Of a DNA stretch of 35,504 nt, positions 8,403 through 16,487 are shown piece by piece. Source of the DNA: Rhizobiaceae bacterium. Its GTDB lineage: Bacteria; Pseudomonadota; Alphaproteobacteria; Rhizobiales; Rhizobiaceae. Within the stretch, counting starts at the first letter, position 1. Every line of letters starts with the position of its first letter. Below the pieces are notes generated by a model. The model saw nothing but the letters and a program-made list of their open reading frames with translations. It did no database searches and was not told the DNA's origin. The translations under genes were made by a program, and so were the position numbers. Location of the stretch: the NCBI GenBank assembly GCA_027483885.1, contig JAIXTO010000213.1, positions 1 to 35,504 on the forward strand, given 5' to 3'.

Positions 8403-11400
8403 TGAACTTCCTCCAGAACAACCAGCACGTCGCCGGCCTTGACGTTGCGGCCCGGTCCGGCGCGCAGATCACGCACGGTGCCTCTAGCATGGGCGGTGAT
8501 ATTGATTTCCATCTTCATGGATTCGATGATGGCGAGTGTCTCGCCAGCCTCAACCCTCTGGCCTTCCTCGACCAGCAGTTTCCAGACATTGCCGGGCACG
8601 GCACTTTCCACCCCGAAGCAGCCTTCGGGAATATCGCCGCCAAGGCCGGGGCCTGCCCCTTCGTCGGTGATGAAGCTGTCGAGCCCCTCCTCCTTCCAGC
8701 GCCGGCGCTCCGCCTCGAAGGCTGCCTGCTGACCCTGTTTGAAGGCCTTGATGCTGTCGGCATTGCGGGCAAGCTCGGCCGCGTAATCGGCGTAGGAGAA
8801 TTCCCCCTCCTCGATGCGGATCGGATAACCGCCATGGGGAAAGGCGGCGCGCGCCTCCATCAGTTCCTCATGGGAGACGGGGAAAAAGCGGATCTGATCG
8901 AAGAAATCGAGAAGCCAGGGTTTTCCCTTCGTAAAGACGTCCGTTTGCCGCCAGGTGTTCCACACCTGAATGGTGCGCCCGAACAGCTGATAACCGCCCG
9001 GCCCTTCCATGCCATAGATGCACATATAAGCGCCGCCGATGCCAACGGCATTTTCCGGCGTCCAGGTGCGGGCCGGATTGTACTTCGTCGTCACCAGCCG
9101 GTGGCGCGGATCAAGCGGGGTGGCAACCGGTGCGCCGAGATAGACGTCACCCAGGCCCATCACCAGATAGGAGGCGTTGAAGATCGTGTCCTTCACCGCC
9201 TGTTCGTCGGCCAGACCATTGATGCGGCGGATGAACTCGATATTGGACGGGCACCAGGGCGCGTTGGGGCGCACCAGTTCCTGATACTTGCGCATGGCAA
9301 GCTCGGCTTGCGGGTCGTTCCACGACAGCGGCAGCCAGACGGTGCGGCTCGGCACCTTCACCTCAGACACCGGCGGCAGGTTTTGCTCGATCTCCCGAAG
9401 CAGGCCGAGCAGTTTTGCACGGGACAGCGTGGTGCCGTCATAATGGATCTGCAGCGAGCGGATGCCGGGCGTAAGGTCAATCAACCCCGGAAGCTCTGCC
9501 GCCTGTACGGCCTGCATCAGCAGGTGAACGCGCATGCGGATGGCGATATCCAGCTGCATCTCGCCATATTCCACCAGCAGATTGTCATCGCCCTGGCGAC
9601 GATAGACGACGGGGACCGGGCCGGTGAGATCGGTCGCAAGGATTGGGGAACCGGTGGCGGAGTGCGCAGGAGAAACGGTCGGTGCTGCCAAGCCAGCATC
9701 TTCGTCGCGCGCCACCGCATGAAACCGGATCCGATCGCCCGGTTTGAACTGACCCATTTTCCACTGCTCATCGCGCGCAATCACCGCCGGGCAGACAAAG
9801 CCGCCGAGGCTTGGACCATCAGGCCCCAGAATGATGGGCATGTCGCCGGTGAAATCGATGGCGCCGATGGCATAGGCATTGTCATGCAGGTTGGAGGGGT
9901 GCAGACCCGCCTCTCCGCCATCCTCACGCGCCCATTTGGGCGCCGGGCCGATGAGGCGCACGCCGGTGCGGGCGGAGTTGAAATGCACCTCGTATTCCGT
10001 GGAAAACAGCGCGTCGATGTCCTCGGCAAGGAAGAAGTCCGGTGCGCCGTGGGGACCATAGACAACGCCGACGGACCAGTCGCGCGTCAGTTCTGCCGGC
10101 TCATCCGCCGGCTTCTGTCCGATTTGTTTTGCCCGCGCCAGCCGCAACACATGGCCGGCGCGCAGCGTGCCGGTGGCATTGCCACCGAACTGGCCAAGGC
10201 CGAACGTGGCGCGCGAGCCAAGCACCACGGGGGCTTCAAACCCACCGGCAACCGCCAGATAGGCCCGTTGGCCAGAGCCCGAAATGCTGCCGATCGTCAA
10301 CGTTTGGCCAGCTTTTACCAGCACCGCCGTATCATGGGCCACCGGCGCGCCATCCACCGCCATCGGCATCACGGCACCGGCAAGGGCCACCACCGTACCG
10401 GAGAAGAATTTCAGCACCGGGCCGGAGACGGTCAATTCCAGCGCGGCCGTATGATCATGATTGCCGACCAGCCGGTTGGCATGGGCGAACGAGCGCGCAT
10501 CCATCGGCCCCGATGGCGGCACGCCGACATGCCAGAGGCCGAGCCGCCCCGGCAGTTCCTGGAGGGACGATTGCGCACCGGGTGCGATGACCTCGATGAC
10601 ATCGGGGGTAAAGTCGAAATCCTTCAACGCCGTGGTCGCGACATCACCGCTGCCGAAAAGATCGGAGGCAGCTATGGCCTTCAGATAATCGAGATTGGTC
10701 TCGATGCCGGATAGCGCGGTTTTAGCCAGCGCATCGGAGAGAGCCGCAATCGCGTCTTCCCGCGTATCTGCCGAAACGATCAGCTTGGCGAGCATCGGAT
10801 CGTAAAACGGTGTCACCTCCGTTCCCGTCTCGATCCAGCCATCGACGCGGACCTTGTCGGGGAAAACGACTTCGGTCAGCAGCCCGGCGCTGGGGCGAAA
10901 ACCGGCATGCGGCATTTCCGCATAGATGCGCGCCTCAATGGCCGCCCCCTGGGGCACGAGGTTTTCGCGGCCCGTCAGCACATCTTCGCCGGCCGCCTGC
11001 CGGATCATCCATTCGACAAGATCCACGCCGAACACCGCTTCCGTCACCGGATGCTCCACCTGAAGACGGGTGTTGACCTCAAGGAAGTAAAATTCCTCGC
11101 GCGCGGGATCGTAGATAAACTCCACGGTTCCGGCCGAGGTGTAGTTGACCTGCCGGCCAAGCGCCACCGCTGCCGCATGGAGTTTTCCACGCACGGCATC
11201 GACAAGCCCCGGCGCCGGCGTTTCCTCGATCACCTTCTGGTTTCGCCGCTGCAGCGAACAATCACGCTCGCCGAGCGCGATGACCCGACCCTTGCCATCG
11301 CCAAAGATCTGCACTTCCACATGGCGGGCCTTGGAAACAAAACGCTCCAGATAAACGCGGGCATCGCCAAAGCTGGATTTTGCCGTGCGCTGCACGCTGT

Positions 11401-11941
11401 CGAAGGCGGCAGCCAGTGCGTCCGGTGTATCGCAAAGCTGCATGCCGATGCCGCCACCGCCGGCGGTGGATTTCAGCATCACCGGATATCCGATGTCTTC
11501 GGCCGCTGTCAGCGCCGCCTCACGATCCGCGAGCAGATCGGAACCGGGAAGGAGCGGCACGCCGCTCGCCTTTGCCAATTCACGAGCCGTGTGTTTGAGG
11601 CCGAAATCGGCGATATTTTCCGGGCTCGGACCGATAAAGACGATGCCTTCGGCCTTCAGCCTTTCGGCAAAACCGATGTTTTCCGAGAGAAAGCCGTAGC
11701 CTGGATGCACGGCCTCTGCACCCGTCTGTCGGCAGGCGGCAATGACCGCCTCGACATTCAGATAGCTTTCGGACGCCGGTGCGGGCCCAAGCCGCACGGC
11801 CTCATCAGCCATCAGCACGGCTTTGGAAAACCGGTCGGCATCGGAATAGACGGCAACCGAGGCAATGCCCATTTTTTTGAGCGTGCGGATGACCCGCACG
11901 GCGATTTCGCCGCGATTGGCGATCAGGACTTTTTGAAACAT
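8399..11941 (-). CDS. Biotin-dependent guanidine carboxylase (annotated elsewhere as urea carboxylase)
   Basis: A 1180-residue multidomain enzyme. Biotin carboxylase is at about 1-445 (start FQKVLIANRGEIAVRVIRTL, ATP-grasp loop KSTAGGGGIGMQ, EVNTRLQVEHPVTE). The carboxyltransferase region of the KipA/AHS2 and KipI/AHS1 type is at about 455-1000. A C-terminal biotinyl domain carries ESMKMEI with biotinyl-Lys1143. It carboxylates its substrate with ATP and bicarbonate. Urea carboxylase and guanidine carboxylase share this architecture; published work shows that enzymes in ykkC-riboswitch operons with two DUF1989 proteins prefer guanidine. That exact context is present here, so guanidine is the inferred substrate and urea a side or alternative substrate. 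The ATG overlaps the stop of the preceding DUF1989 gene by one base. Confidence 0.93.
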   Translation of the reverse strand: MFQKVLIANRGEIAVRVIRTLKKMGIASVAVYSDADRFSKAVLMADEAVRLGPAPASESYLNVEAVIAACRQTGAEAVHPGYGFLSENIGFAERLKAEGIVFIGPSPENIADFGLKHTARELAKASGVPLLPGSDLLADREAALTAAEDIGYPVMLKSTAGGGGIGMQLCDTPDALAAAFDSVQRTAKSSFGDARVYLERFVSKARHVEVQIFGDGKGRVIALGERDCSLQRRNQKVIEETPAPGLVDAVRGKLHAAAVALGRQVNYTSAGTVEFIYDPAREEFYFLEVNTRLQVEHPVTEAVFGVDLVEWMIRQAAGEDVLTGRENLVPQGAAIEARIYAEMPHAGFRPSAGLLTEVVFPDKVRVDGWIETGTEVTPFYDPMLAKLIVSADTREDAIAALSDALAKTALSGIETNLDYLKAIAASDLFGSGDVATTALKDFDFTPDVIEVIAPGAQSSLQELPGRLGLWHVGVPPSGPMDARSFAHANRLVGNHDHTAALELTVSGPVLKFFSGTVVALAGAVMPMAVDGAPVAHDTAVLVKAGQTLTIGSISGSGQRAYLAVAGGFEAPVVLGSRATFGLGQFGGNATGTLRAGHVLRLARAKQIGQKPADEPAELTRDWSVGVVYGPHGAPDFFLAEDIDALFSTEYEVHFNSARTGVRLIGPAPKWAREDGGEAGLHPSNLHDNAYAIGAIDFTGDMPIILGPDGPSLGGFVCPAVIARDEQWKMGQFKPGDRIRFHAVARDEDAGLAAPTVSPAHSATGSPILATDLTGPVPVVYRRQGDDNLLVEYGEMQLDIAIRMRVHLLMQAVQAAELPGLIDLTPGIRSLQIHYDGTTLSRAKLLGLLREIEQNLPPVSEVKVPSRTVWLPLSWNDPQAELAMRKYQELVRPNAPWCPSNIEFIRRINGLADEQAVKDTIFNASYLVMGLGDVYLGAPVATPLDPRHRLVTTKYNPARTWTPENAVGIGGAYMCIYGMEGPGGYQLFGRTIQVWNTWRQTDVFTKGKPWLLDFFDQIRFFPVSHEELMEARAAFPHGGYPIRIEEGEFSYADYAAELARNADSIKAFKQGQQAAFEAERRRWKEEGLDSFITDEGAGPGLGGDIPEGCFGVESAVPGNVWKLLVEEGQRVEAGETLAIIESMKMEINITAHARGTVRDLRAGPGRNVKAGDVLVVLEEVQ

Positions 11942-12594
11942 CAGGCGTCCTCACCTTCCCAGACGAGCACGCGCACCGGAGTCGGATCAAAGCCGTTGCA
12001 GGGATTGTTGATCTGCGGGCAATTGGAAATGACGAGCAGCACATCCATCTCCGCCTTCAGTTCCACATAGTCGCCCGGTGCCGAGATGCCGTCGACAATG
12101 GTCATCTCGCCCGAGGGTTCGATCGGTACATTCATGAAGAAGTTGATATTGGCGACGACATCGCGCTTGCTCATGCCGTGCTTGGAAACCTCCAGCACAA
12201 AATTGTCGCGGCAGGCATGCAGGTATTTCGTATAATGGCCAAAGCGCACGGTATTGCTCTCACACGAGCAGGCGCCGGCGGATGTGTCATGCCGGCCGCA
12301 GGTATCGGCGGTCATGGTGGCCATCACGCGGCCCTCAGACGAGAGGATTTTCGTGCCCGTGGAGATATAGGCGGCACCCTGCTCGCGCATCGTATCCTGG
12401 CTGGAATAACGCTCGGAAAAATCATCGGCATTGTAAAACAGCGTATCGATGGCCTGCTGGCCAAATGTGTCCTCGATGCGCAGGATCTGGCCCTTTTTCA
12501 CCACGGTCGAAAAGGGCGCTTCGGCAGCGATGTAGTGGTCCTGAACGGTATTTTTCAGCGTGCGGGAGGCAGAGGTCTGGACGAACTGGGTCAT
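11941..12594 (-). CDS. DUF1989 protein, carboxyguanidine deiminase subunit (shorter, metal-site intact)
   Basis: A 217-residue protein of the urea carboxylase-associated (DUF1989) family. In guanidine operons two such proteins form the heteromeric carboxyguanidine deiminase (CgdAB), which converts carboxyguanidine to allophanate and ammonia. The probable metal-binding cluster is complete: Cys99 and His102 in DTCGRHD and Cys109/Cys111 in GACSC. The start is ATG at 12594, preceded by a GGGAGA-rich ribosome site; a GTG 18 bases upstream is also in frame. It sits between its paralogue and the carboxylase. I do not assign CgdA versus CgdB because I cannot align it to the named proteins. Confidence 0.9.
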   Translation of the reverse strand: MTQFVQTSASRTLKNTVQDHYIAAEAPFSTVVKKGQILRIEDTFGQQAIDTLFYNADDFSERYSSQDTMREQGAAYISTGTKILSSEGRVMATMTADTCGRHDTSAGACSCESNTVRFGHYTKYLHACRDNFVLEVSKHGMSKRDVVANINFFMNVPIEPSGEMTIVDGISAPGDYVELKAEMDVLLVISNCPQINNPCNGFDPTPVRVLVWEGEDA

Positions 12595-12608
12595 GGTTTC
12601 TCTCCCTC

Positions 12609-13436
12609 TCACAGAGCCGCAAATGCGTTGTTTTCAAAGCCGCGCACAGCTTCGGGGGTGGCTGTGCGGCAGAGATCATCAGCAGCCGGTTCGGATGCGG
12701 ACAGGCGGGTGACGGTCACCGCGTGAGGCGCATAAACAGGGTTCGGATCGAGCGGATGCGGGCAGTTGGAAAAGCCGACGATCATGTCCATCTCGGCGCG
12801 CAGGTCCACGTAGTCGCCATCACTGACAAGCTCCGGCTTCCAGAGGAATTTGCCATCGGCATCGACACGCACAGGCGCAAAGAGCGCAAGGGCTGCCGGA
12901 ATGTCGCGTTTGTCGAGACCGGCCTTGGTAGCGAGCAGCACGAAATTGTCGCGCGTGTTGCGAAGCGCCGGACCATTGGCGCCGGGATATTTTTTCGCGT
13001 TGGAAGAGGCCGTCGAGCCCCCCATCAGCACGTCATGAGCCCCGCAGCTGTCTTCGATGATGGAAAACATCACCTTGCCCATGTCGGAAAAAATCACCCG
13101 GCCTTTGGCGAGACCTGTGGTCCACTGCACCTTCACCGTATCAGGCAGGTTCAGTCGCTCCGTGGTGTCCTCTGCATTCCAGGCAATGAGCGATAGCGTC
13201 GAAAAACCCTCGTCGAGCGAGATGCGCAGCACCTCGTTTGCCTTCACGCGGGTGGACCAGTACCAGCCGCCGGGGATGATCTCCCGGTGGACGACCTTTT
13301 CCTCGGCAATGGCCGGCGCGGGCTTTTCACTTTTGCCCGGCAGAGCCTTCGGGGTGGCGCTGAGCCCCTGGCGCTGGTGTTCTTCGTAACGCGCCCGGTT
13401 GGCGGCGATTTCTTCTTCGGATCGACGGATATGCAT
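12609..13436 (-). CDS. DUF1989 protein, carboxyguanidine deiminase subunit (longer, altered metal motif)
   Basis: A 275-residue paralogue of the downstream DUF1989 protein, with an extra N-terminal charged segment of about 45 residues (RRSEEEIAANRARYEEHQRQG). It is expected to be the partner subunit of carboxyguanidine deiminase. The metal motif is partly kept, with Cys131 and His134 in DSCGAHD, but the downstream cysteine pair of the paralogue is replaced by GGSTASS (140-146), so this subunit probably has an altered or missing metal site. The start is ATG at 13436, with GGAG six bases upstream; ATG at 13442 and GTG at 13448 are alternatives but have no properly spaced ribosome site. The gap to the next gene is 14 bases. 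Confidence 0.88.
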   Translation of the reverse strand: MHIRRSEEEIAANRARYEEHQRQGLSATPKALPGKSEKPAPAIAEEKVVHREIIPGGWYWSTRVKANEVLRISLDEGFSTLSLIAWNAEDTTERLNLPDTVKVQWTTGLAKGRVIFSDMGKVMFSIIEDSCGAHDVLMGGSTASSNAKKYPGANGPALRNTRDNFVLLATKAGLDKRDIPAALALFAPVRVDADGKFLWKPELVSDGDYVDLRAEMDMIVGFSNCPHPLDPNPVYAPHAVTVTRLSASEPAADDLCRTATPEAVRGFENNAFAAL

Positions 13437-13472
13437 ATTCATCTCCACTGGATTTTGGCCGGGTCGTCCCGG

Positions 13473-14261
13473 CTATTGTCCCTTTGAAGAGACCGGGCCG
13501 TCCCGGTCGGGGCGAAAGATGGAGGCCTGGCCCGCCAGTCTTGGCGGCCAGATGGTGATGTCGCGGGTAATGGTTGCGCCGTAGCGCAGCTTTTCCTCCG
13601 GCCTGTCGCGCGGTCGCTCAAACGCCACGACGCGGGTTCCAAGCGTGAAAGCCTCGCGCATGTCATGCGTCACCATGACGACGGTCATCGGCGCTTCGTG
13701 CCAGAGCTTTTTCATCAGCACATGGATTTCGGCGCGAATGCCGGGATCGAGCGCACCGAAAGGTTCATCCAGAAGTAGAACCTTGGGGCGCATGATCAGC
13801 GCCTGCGCCAGCGCCAGACGTTGCTGCATGCCGCCGGAAAGCTGGGCCGGATATTTCTTCTCCGACCCCATCAGGCCAACGGCTGCAATCATCGCCCGGG
13901 CTTCTTCCTCCAGTGCGCGGCGAGCAGAGCCGAACAGGCGGGCCGCCAGCCGCGAGGCCTGCAACTCCTTGCCGAACATGACATTGCCGAGCACCGTCAG
14001 ATGCGGAAACACCGAATAGCGCTGGAAAACAACACCACGATCCGGGCCCGGCTCTTTCGGCAGGGCCTGCCCGTCGAGCAGGATCTCGCCCCGCGTCTGG
14101 CTTTCCTGGCCAAGCAGCATGCGCAAAAACGTCGATTTGCCACAGCCGGACGGGCCGACAAGGGCGACGAAAGCACGGGATTCGATCTCGATCGAGACGT
14201 TTTCGAGCACGATCTGGTCGCCATATTCCTTCCAGAGGTTTTGAACCGAAAGCGCGCTCAT
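13473..14261 (-). CDS. ABC transporter ATP-binding protein, guanidine uptake (SsuB/TauB-like)
   Basis: A 262-residue ATPase with Walker [10 protein letters not shown] (about 36-44), Q-loop VVFQRYSVFPHLT, signature LSGGMQQRLALAQAL, Walker B VLLLDEPFGALDP and H-loop VTHDMREAFTLG. The sequence belongs to the nitrate/sulfonate/taurine class of ATPases, which lack a TOBE domain. It overlaps the permease gene stop by four bases (ATGA). Together with the permease and binding protein at the head of this riboswitch-controlled operon it most likely energises guanidine import; this substrate assignment comes from context, not from motifs in the protein. Confidence 0.92.
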   Translation of the reverse strand: MSALSVQNLWKEYGDQIVLENVSIEIESRAFVALVGPSGCGKSTFLRMLLGQESQTRGEILLDGQALPKEPGPDRGVVFQRYSVFPHLTVLGNVMFGKELQASRLAARLFGSARRALEEEARAMIAAVGLMGSEKKYPAQLSGGMQQRLALAQALIMRPKVLLLDEPFGALDPGIRAEIHVLMKKLWHEAPMTVVMVTHDMREAFTLGTRVVAFERPRDRPEEKLRYGATITRDITIWPPRLAGQASIFRPDRDGPVSSKGQ

Positions 14262-15076
14262 TTGCCCTTCTCCAGTTCAGACCAGGGAAAGACGGCAATG
14301 CGCAGCCGGTCGAGCAGCACGTCCGCCACGACCGCCAGAAGCGTGATCCAGATGACGTAAGGGAAGATCACATCCATCGAGAGATAACGGCGCACGAGAA
14401 AGATGCGGTAACCGAGCCCGCTATCGGAAGAAATCGCCTCCGCGGCAATGAGGAACAGGAAGGCCGGGCCAAGCTGCAAGCGTAATGCCGTGATGAGGCG
14501 CGGCAGGATCTGCGGCAGCACGACACGCAGCGCAATCTGCCAGGAGGAGGCCGACAGCGTCTCGGCCTTCACGATCATTTCGCGTGGCAGCGAAAGCGCC
14601 GTCAGGGAAAGGTCGCGCACCATGATGGGTGCAACCCCGATGACGATCAGCGCGATCTTGGAGGCTTCCCCAAGCCCCATCACGATGAAGAGGATGGGCA
14701 GAAGCGCCAGCGGCGGCACCATGGAAATCGCCCCGACAAAGGGCGACAAGGCGGCGCGCGCAAACGGCAGGATGCCGATGACAAGGCCGAGCAGCAGGGC
14801 GATGGCGGTGGAAATGCCAAGGCCTGCCGCAAGCCGCGTGAGACTTGCCGCCGTATCCGACCACAGGAGATAATCGCCTGTGCGCGGATCGGCCACGAAG
14901 GCCATGCGGTTGATGGCATCACCAAGGGCGGCGAGCCCCGGCAGAAGCTTGTCATTGGGGTTTTCCGCGAGACGTTCTGCAGAGCCTGCCATATAGGCAA
15001 CGATCAGCAGCACGAAGGGCATCAGCGCCAGCGTCAGCCGCGCACCGTTTCCGGGATGAGAATTTATCCAGCGCAT
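14258..15076 (-). CDS. ABC transporter permease, guanidine uptake (SsuC/TauC-like)
   Basis: A 272-residue inner-membrane permease of the nitrate/sulfonate/taurine family with about six hydrophobic segments (for example LTLALMPFVLLIVAYMAGS near the N-terminus) and a coupling loop in the segment MVRDLSLTALSLPREMIVKAETLSAS (split here by function, nt about 14530-14620). The start is the ATG at 15076, preceded by AGGAG; an open extension of 29 residues upstream runs into a hairpin and is not protein-like. It is the membrane partner of the adjacent ATPase and binding protein. Confidence 0.92.
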   Translation of the reverse strand: MRWINSHPGNGARLTLALMPFVLLIVAYMAGSAERLAENPNDKLLPGLAALGDAINRMAFVADPRTGDYLLWSDTAASLTRLAAGLGISTAIALLLGLVIGILPFARAALSPFVGAISMVPPLALLPILFIVMGLGEASKIALIVIGVAPIMVRDLSLTALSLPREMIVKAETLSASSWQIALRVVLPQILPRLITALRLQLGPAFLFLIAAEAISSDSGLGYRIFLVRRYLSMDVIFPYVIWITLLAVVADVLLDRLRIAVFPWSELEKGK

Positions 15077-15097
15077 CGGTCTCTCCTTTAAGGGGTG

Positions 15098-15132
15098 CTG
15101 TTGACGGGCCGGAAGAAAAGGCCCGTCAACAG
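15098..15132 (-). repeat. Perfect 13-bp inverted repeat (intercistronic hairpin)
   Basis: CTGTTGACGGGCC and its exact complement GGCCCGTCAACAG are separated by a nine-base loop, in the gap between the binding-protein stop and the permease start. No long U-run follows, so it is more likely an mRNA-stabilising or partial-attenuation hairpin that raises binding-protein levels over the downstream genes, as is common in ABC operons. Confidence 0.7.
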
Positions 15133-15137
15133 GGAGA

Positions 15138-16211
15138 TCAGAGAGCGCCCTTGGCGGCGGCATCCATGTAGGTGCCGGTGAAGCGGAACTTCACATTGGC
15201 CTTGTCGCCGAGCACCGTCCCATCAGGCATCTCGATGCCGATGACATCCGCAGACGGCGCACCATTGCCGAGCAGGCCCTTTTCGAACAGGAAGGCGCGC
15301 ACCAGATCCATGGTCTTCGGCAAGTTTGGCGAGGTGGTGAAAGCGAGTGCATCGGCCGGCTTGTCGAACAGTTTTGTGGCGGCCATCTGCGCCTCGAAAC
15401 CCTTGAGGTCCGTACCGGAGGCGGTGCCCATGGCGGTGCGGGCCGCCTTGCCCTCTTCGCTCTCGGCCGTCATCACCTTCATCGTGTCATACCAGATCCC
15501 GGCGAGCGCCTTGCCGAAATCCGGATTGTCCTTCAGCACGTCGGAATTCGCGACCATCAGGTCCATGATCTCGCCGGGGATTTTCGAACTGTCGAACACC
15601 GCCTTGGCCGACTTGTCCTCCAGAATGGTGGAGACGAGCGGGTTCCAGGTGACGACGGCAGTCACGTCCGGCGTCTGGTAGGCGGCGACCATGTCGGCGT
15701 CGGATGTGTTGACCACCTTCACGTCACGCTCGGACGAGCCGATGCTTTCGAGCGCGCGGGCGAGCAGGTAATGCGAGACGGAGAACTCGACGAGATTGAC
15801 GTTCTGGCCCTTGATATCGGCAAGGCTGGCCTTGTCCTTCAGGATCACCGCATCATTGCCGTTGGAGAAGTCGCCGACGATGACGGCCGTCGTATCCACA
15901 CCACCGGCGGCCGGAATGGAAAGCCCGTCCATATTGGTCAGCGTCACCGCATCGAAGGCGCCGGCCGTGTACTGGTTCATCGATTCCACGTAATCGTTGA
16001 ACTGGGTGACCTCGATAGTGATGCCGTATTTATCGGCCCATTTCTTGACGATGCCGTGGTCTGCGGCATAACCCCAGGGCATCCAGCCGACATAGATCGA
16101 CCAGGCAACCTTGAAATCCTTCTTCGGCGCTGCCTCAGCAGAGGAGAGGCCGGTAAAGGCCAGCACGGCGGAAAGCGCCGTCATCGAAAGAAGCTTTGAA
16201 AAAGTCTGCAT
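15138..16211 (-). CDS. ABC transporter substrate-binding protein, guanidine/urea carboxylase region
   Basis: A 357-residue periplasmic binding protein of the NMT1/SsuA-like class. A signal peptide is evident (MQTFSKLLSMTALSAVLAF, cleavage probably after AEA near residue 27), and the mature part starts PKKDFKVAWSIYVGWMPWGYA. A binding-protein subfamily specifically linked to urea carboxylase regions is known (TIGR03427), and this one fits by position and length. The start is ATG at 16211, with AAGGGG upstream; a TTG two codons earlier is less likely. It is the first gene after the guanidine riboswitch and terminator, so guanidine is the inferred ligand. Confidence 0.92.
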   Translation of the reverse strand: MQTFSKLLSMTALSAVLAFTGLSSAEAAPKKDFKVAWSIYVGWMPWGYAADHGIVKKWADKYGITIEVTQFNDYVESMNQYTAGAFDAVTLTNMDGLSIPAAGGVDTTAVIVGDFSNGNDAVILKDKASLADIKGQNVNLVEFSVSHYLLARALESIGSSERDVKVVNTSDADMVAAYQTPDVTAVVTWNPLVSTILEDKSAKAVFDSSKIPGEIMDLMVANSDVLKDNPDFGKALAGIWYDTMKVMTAESEEGKAARTAMGTASGTDLKGFEAQMAATKLFDKPADALAFTTSPNLPKTMDLVRAFLFEKGLLGNGAPSADVIGIEMPDGTVLGDKANVKFRFTGTYMDAAAKGAL

Positions 16212-16237
16212 GTGCAATTCCCCTTTTGGCTCATCTC

Positions 16238-16277
16238 AAAAAGGGATCGGCATGGACCATCGCGCCGCCAATCCCTT
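16238..16277 (-). terminator. Riboswitch-controlled intrinsic terminator
   Basis: On the minus strand AAGGGATTGGC pairs with GCCGATCCCTT (11 pairs including one G-U) around a loop of about 15 bases, followed at once by TTTTT. It lies between the guanidine aptamer and the binding-protein start, the standard place for an expression platform. The ligand is expected to prevent formation of this hairpin (an ON switch). Confidence 0.85.
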
Positions 16278-16280
16278 GGC

Positions 16281-16395
16281 TTACGAGGTCTCCCGGGCTT
16301 TTGTCCCGCCGTGCACCCGACGGAATGTCTCCCCGCCGGGAGCCGCTCTCGGACCAGCCACATCTTTCGATGCCGGAACCCTAGCGGCTAACTCA
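16281..16395 (-). ncRNA. Guanidine-I riboswitch (ykkC leader)
   Basis: The minus strand carries the conserved blocks of the ykkC/guanidine-I aptamer in order: CTAGGGTTCCG (16384-16374), CTGGTCCGAGAG (16357-16346), GCACGGCG (16315-16308) and GGGACAAAAGCCCGGGAGA (16307-16289). Variable stem-forming sequence lies between them. These blocks form the guanidinium pocket in the known family. It is placed directly ahead of the guanidine transport and degradation genes and followed by an intrinsic terminator, so it most likely acts by transcription antitermination on guanidine binding. The 5' boundary is set at the predicted sigma-54 start site. Confidence 0.96.
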
Positions 16396-16405
16396 CAAAC
16401 AACGA

Positions 16406-16422
16406 TGCAATCGACGTGCCAA
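16406..16422 (-). promoter_or_regulatory. Sigma-54 (RpoN) promoter of guanidine operon
   Basis: The minus strand reads TTGGCACGTCGATTGCA, matching the RpoN consensus TGGCAC-N5-TTGC with the exact GG-N10-GC spacing of the -24/-12 elements. The predicted start is about 12 bases beyond the GC, near 16395, just before the riboswitch aptamer. Sigma-54 promoters need an activator such as NtrC, which fits use of guanidine as a nitrogen source. Confidence 0.82.
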
Positions 16423-16470
16423 CCTGGATCTGCCGGAAACCGGCCTTTGCGCGAGGTCCGGCAATAATCC

Positions 16471-16487
16471 TGCACACAATCGGGGCA
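16471..16487. promoter_or_regulatory. Candidate NtrC enhancer site
   Basis: TGCACACAATCGGGGCA resembles the palindromic NtrC site TGCACC-N5-GGTGCA with two mismatches in twelve. It lies about 75-90 bases upstream of the predicted sigma-54 transcription start, a plausible enhancer distance. Only one site of this quality was seen. Confidence 0.4.

Noticed and set aside
6939..8405. Plus-strand open frame (488 residues) opposite allophanate hydrolase
   Set aside because: Antisense shadow of a gene with intact catalytic residues; no ribosome site or recognisable domain.
8402..10714. Long plus-strand open frame (770 residues) opposite the carboxylase gene
   Set aside because: It lies antisense to a strongly conserved enzyme; its composition is rich in Arg, Gly, His and Asp with no domain, the usual artefact of high-GC codon bias.
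10907..12070. Plus-strand open frame (387 residues) opposite the carboxylase N-terminus
   Set aside because: Antisense to the biotin carboxylase domain; no protein features.
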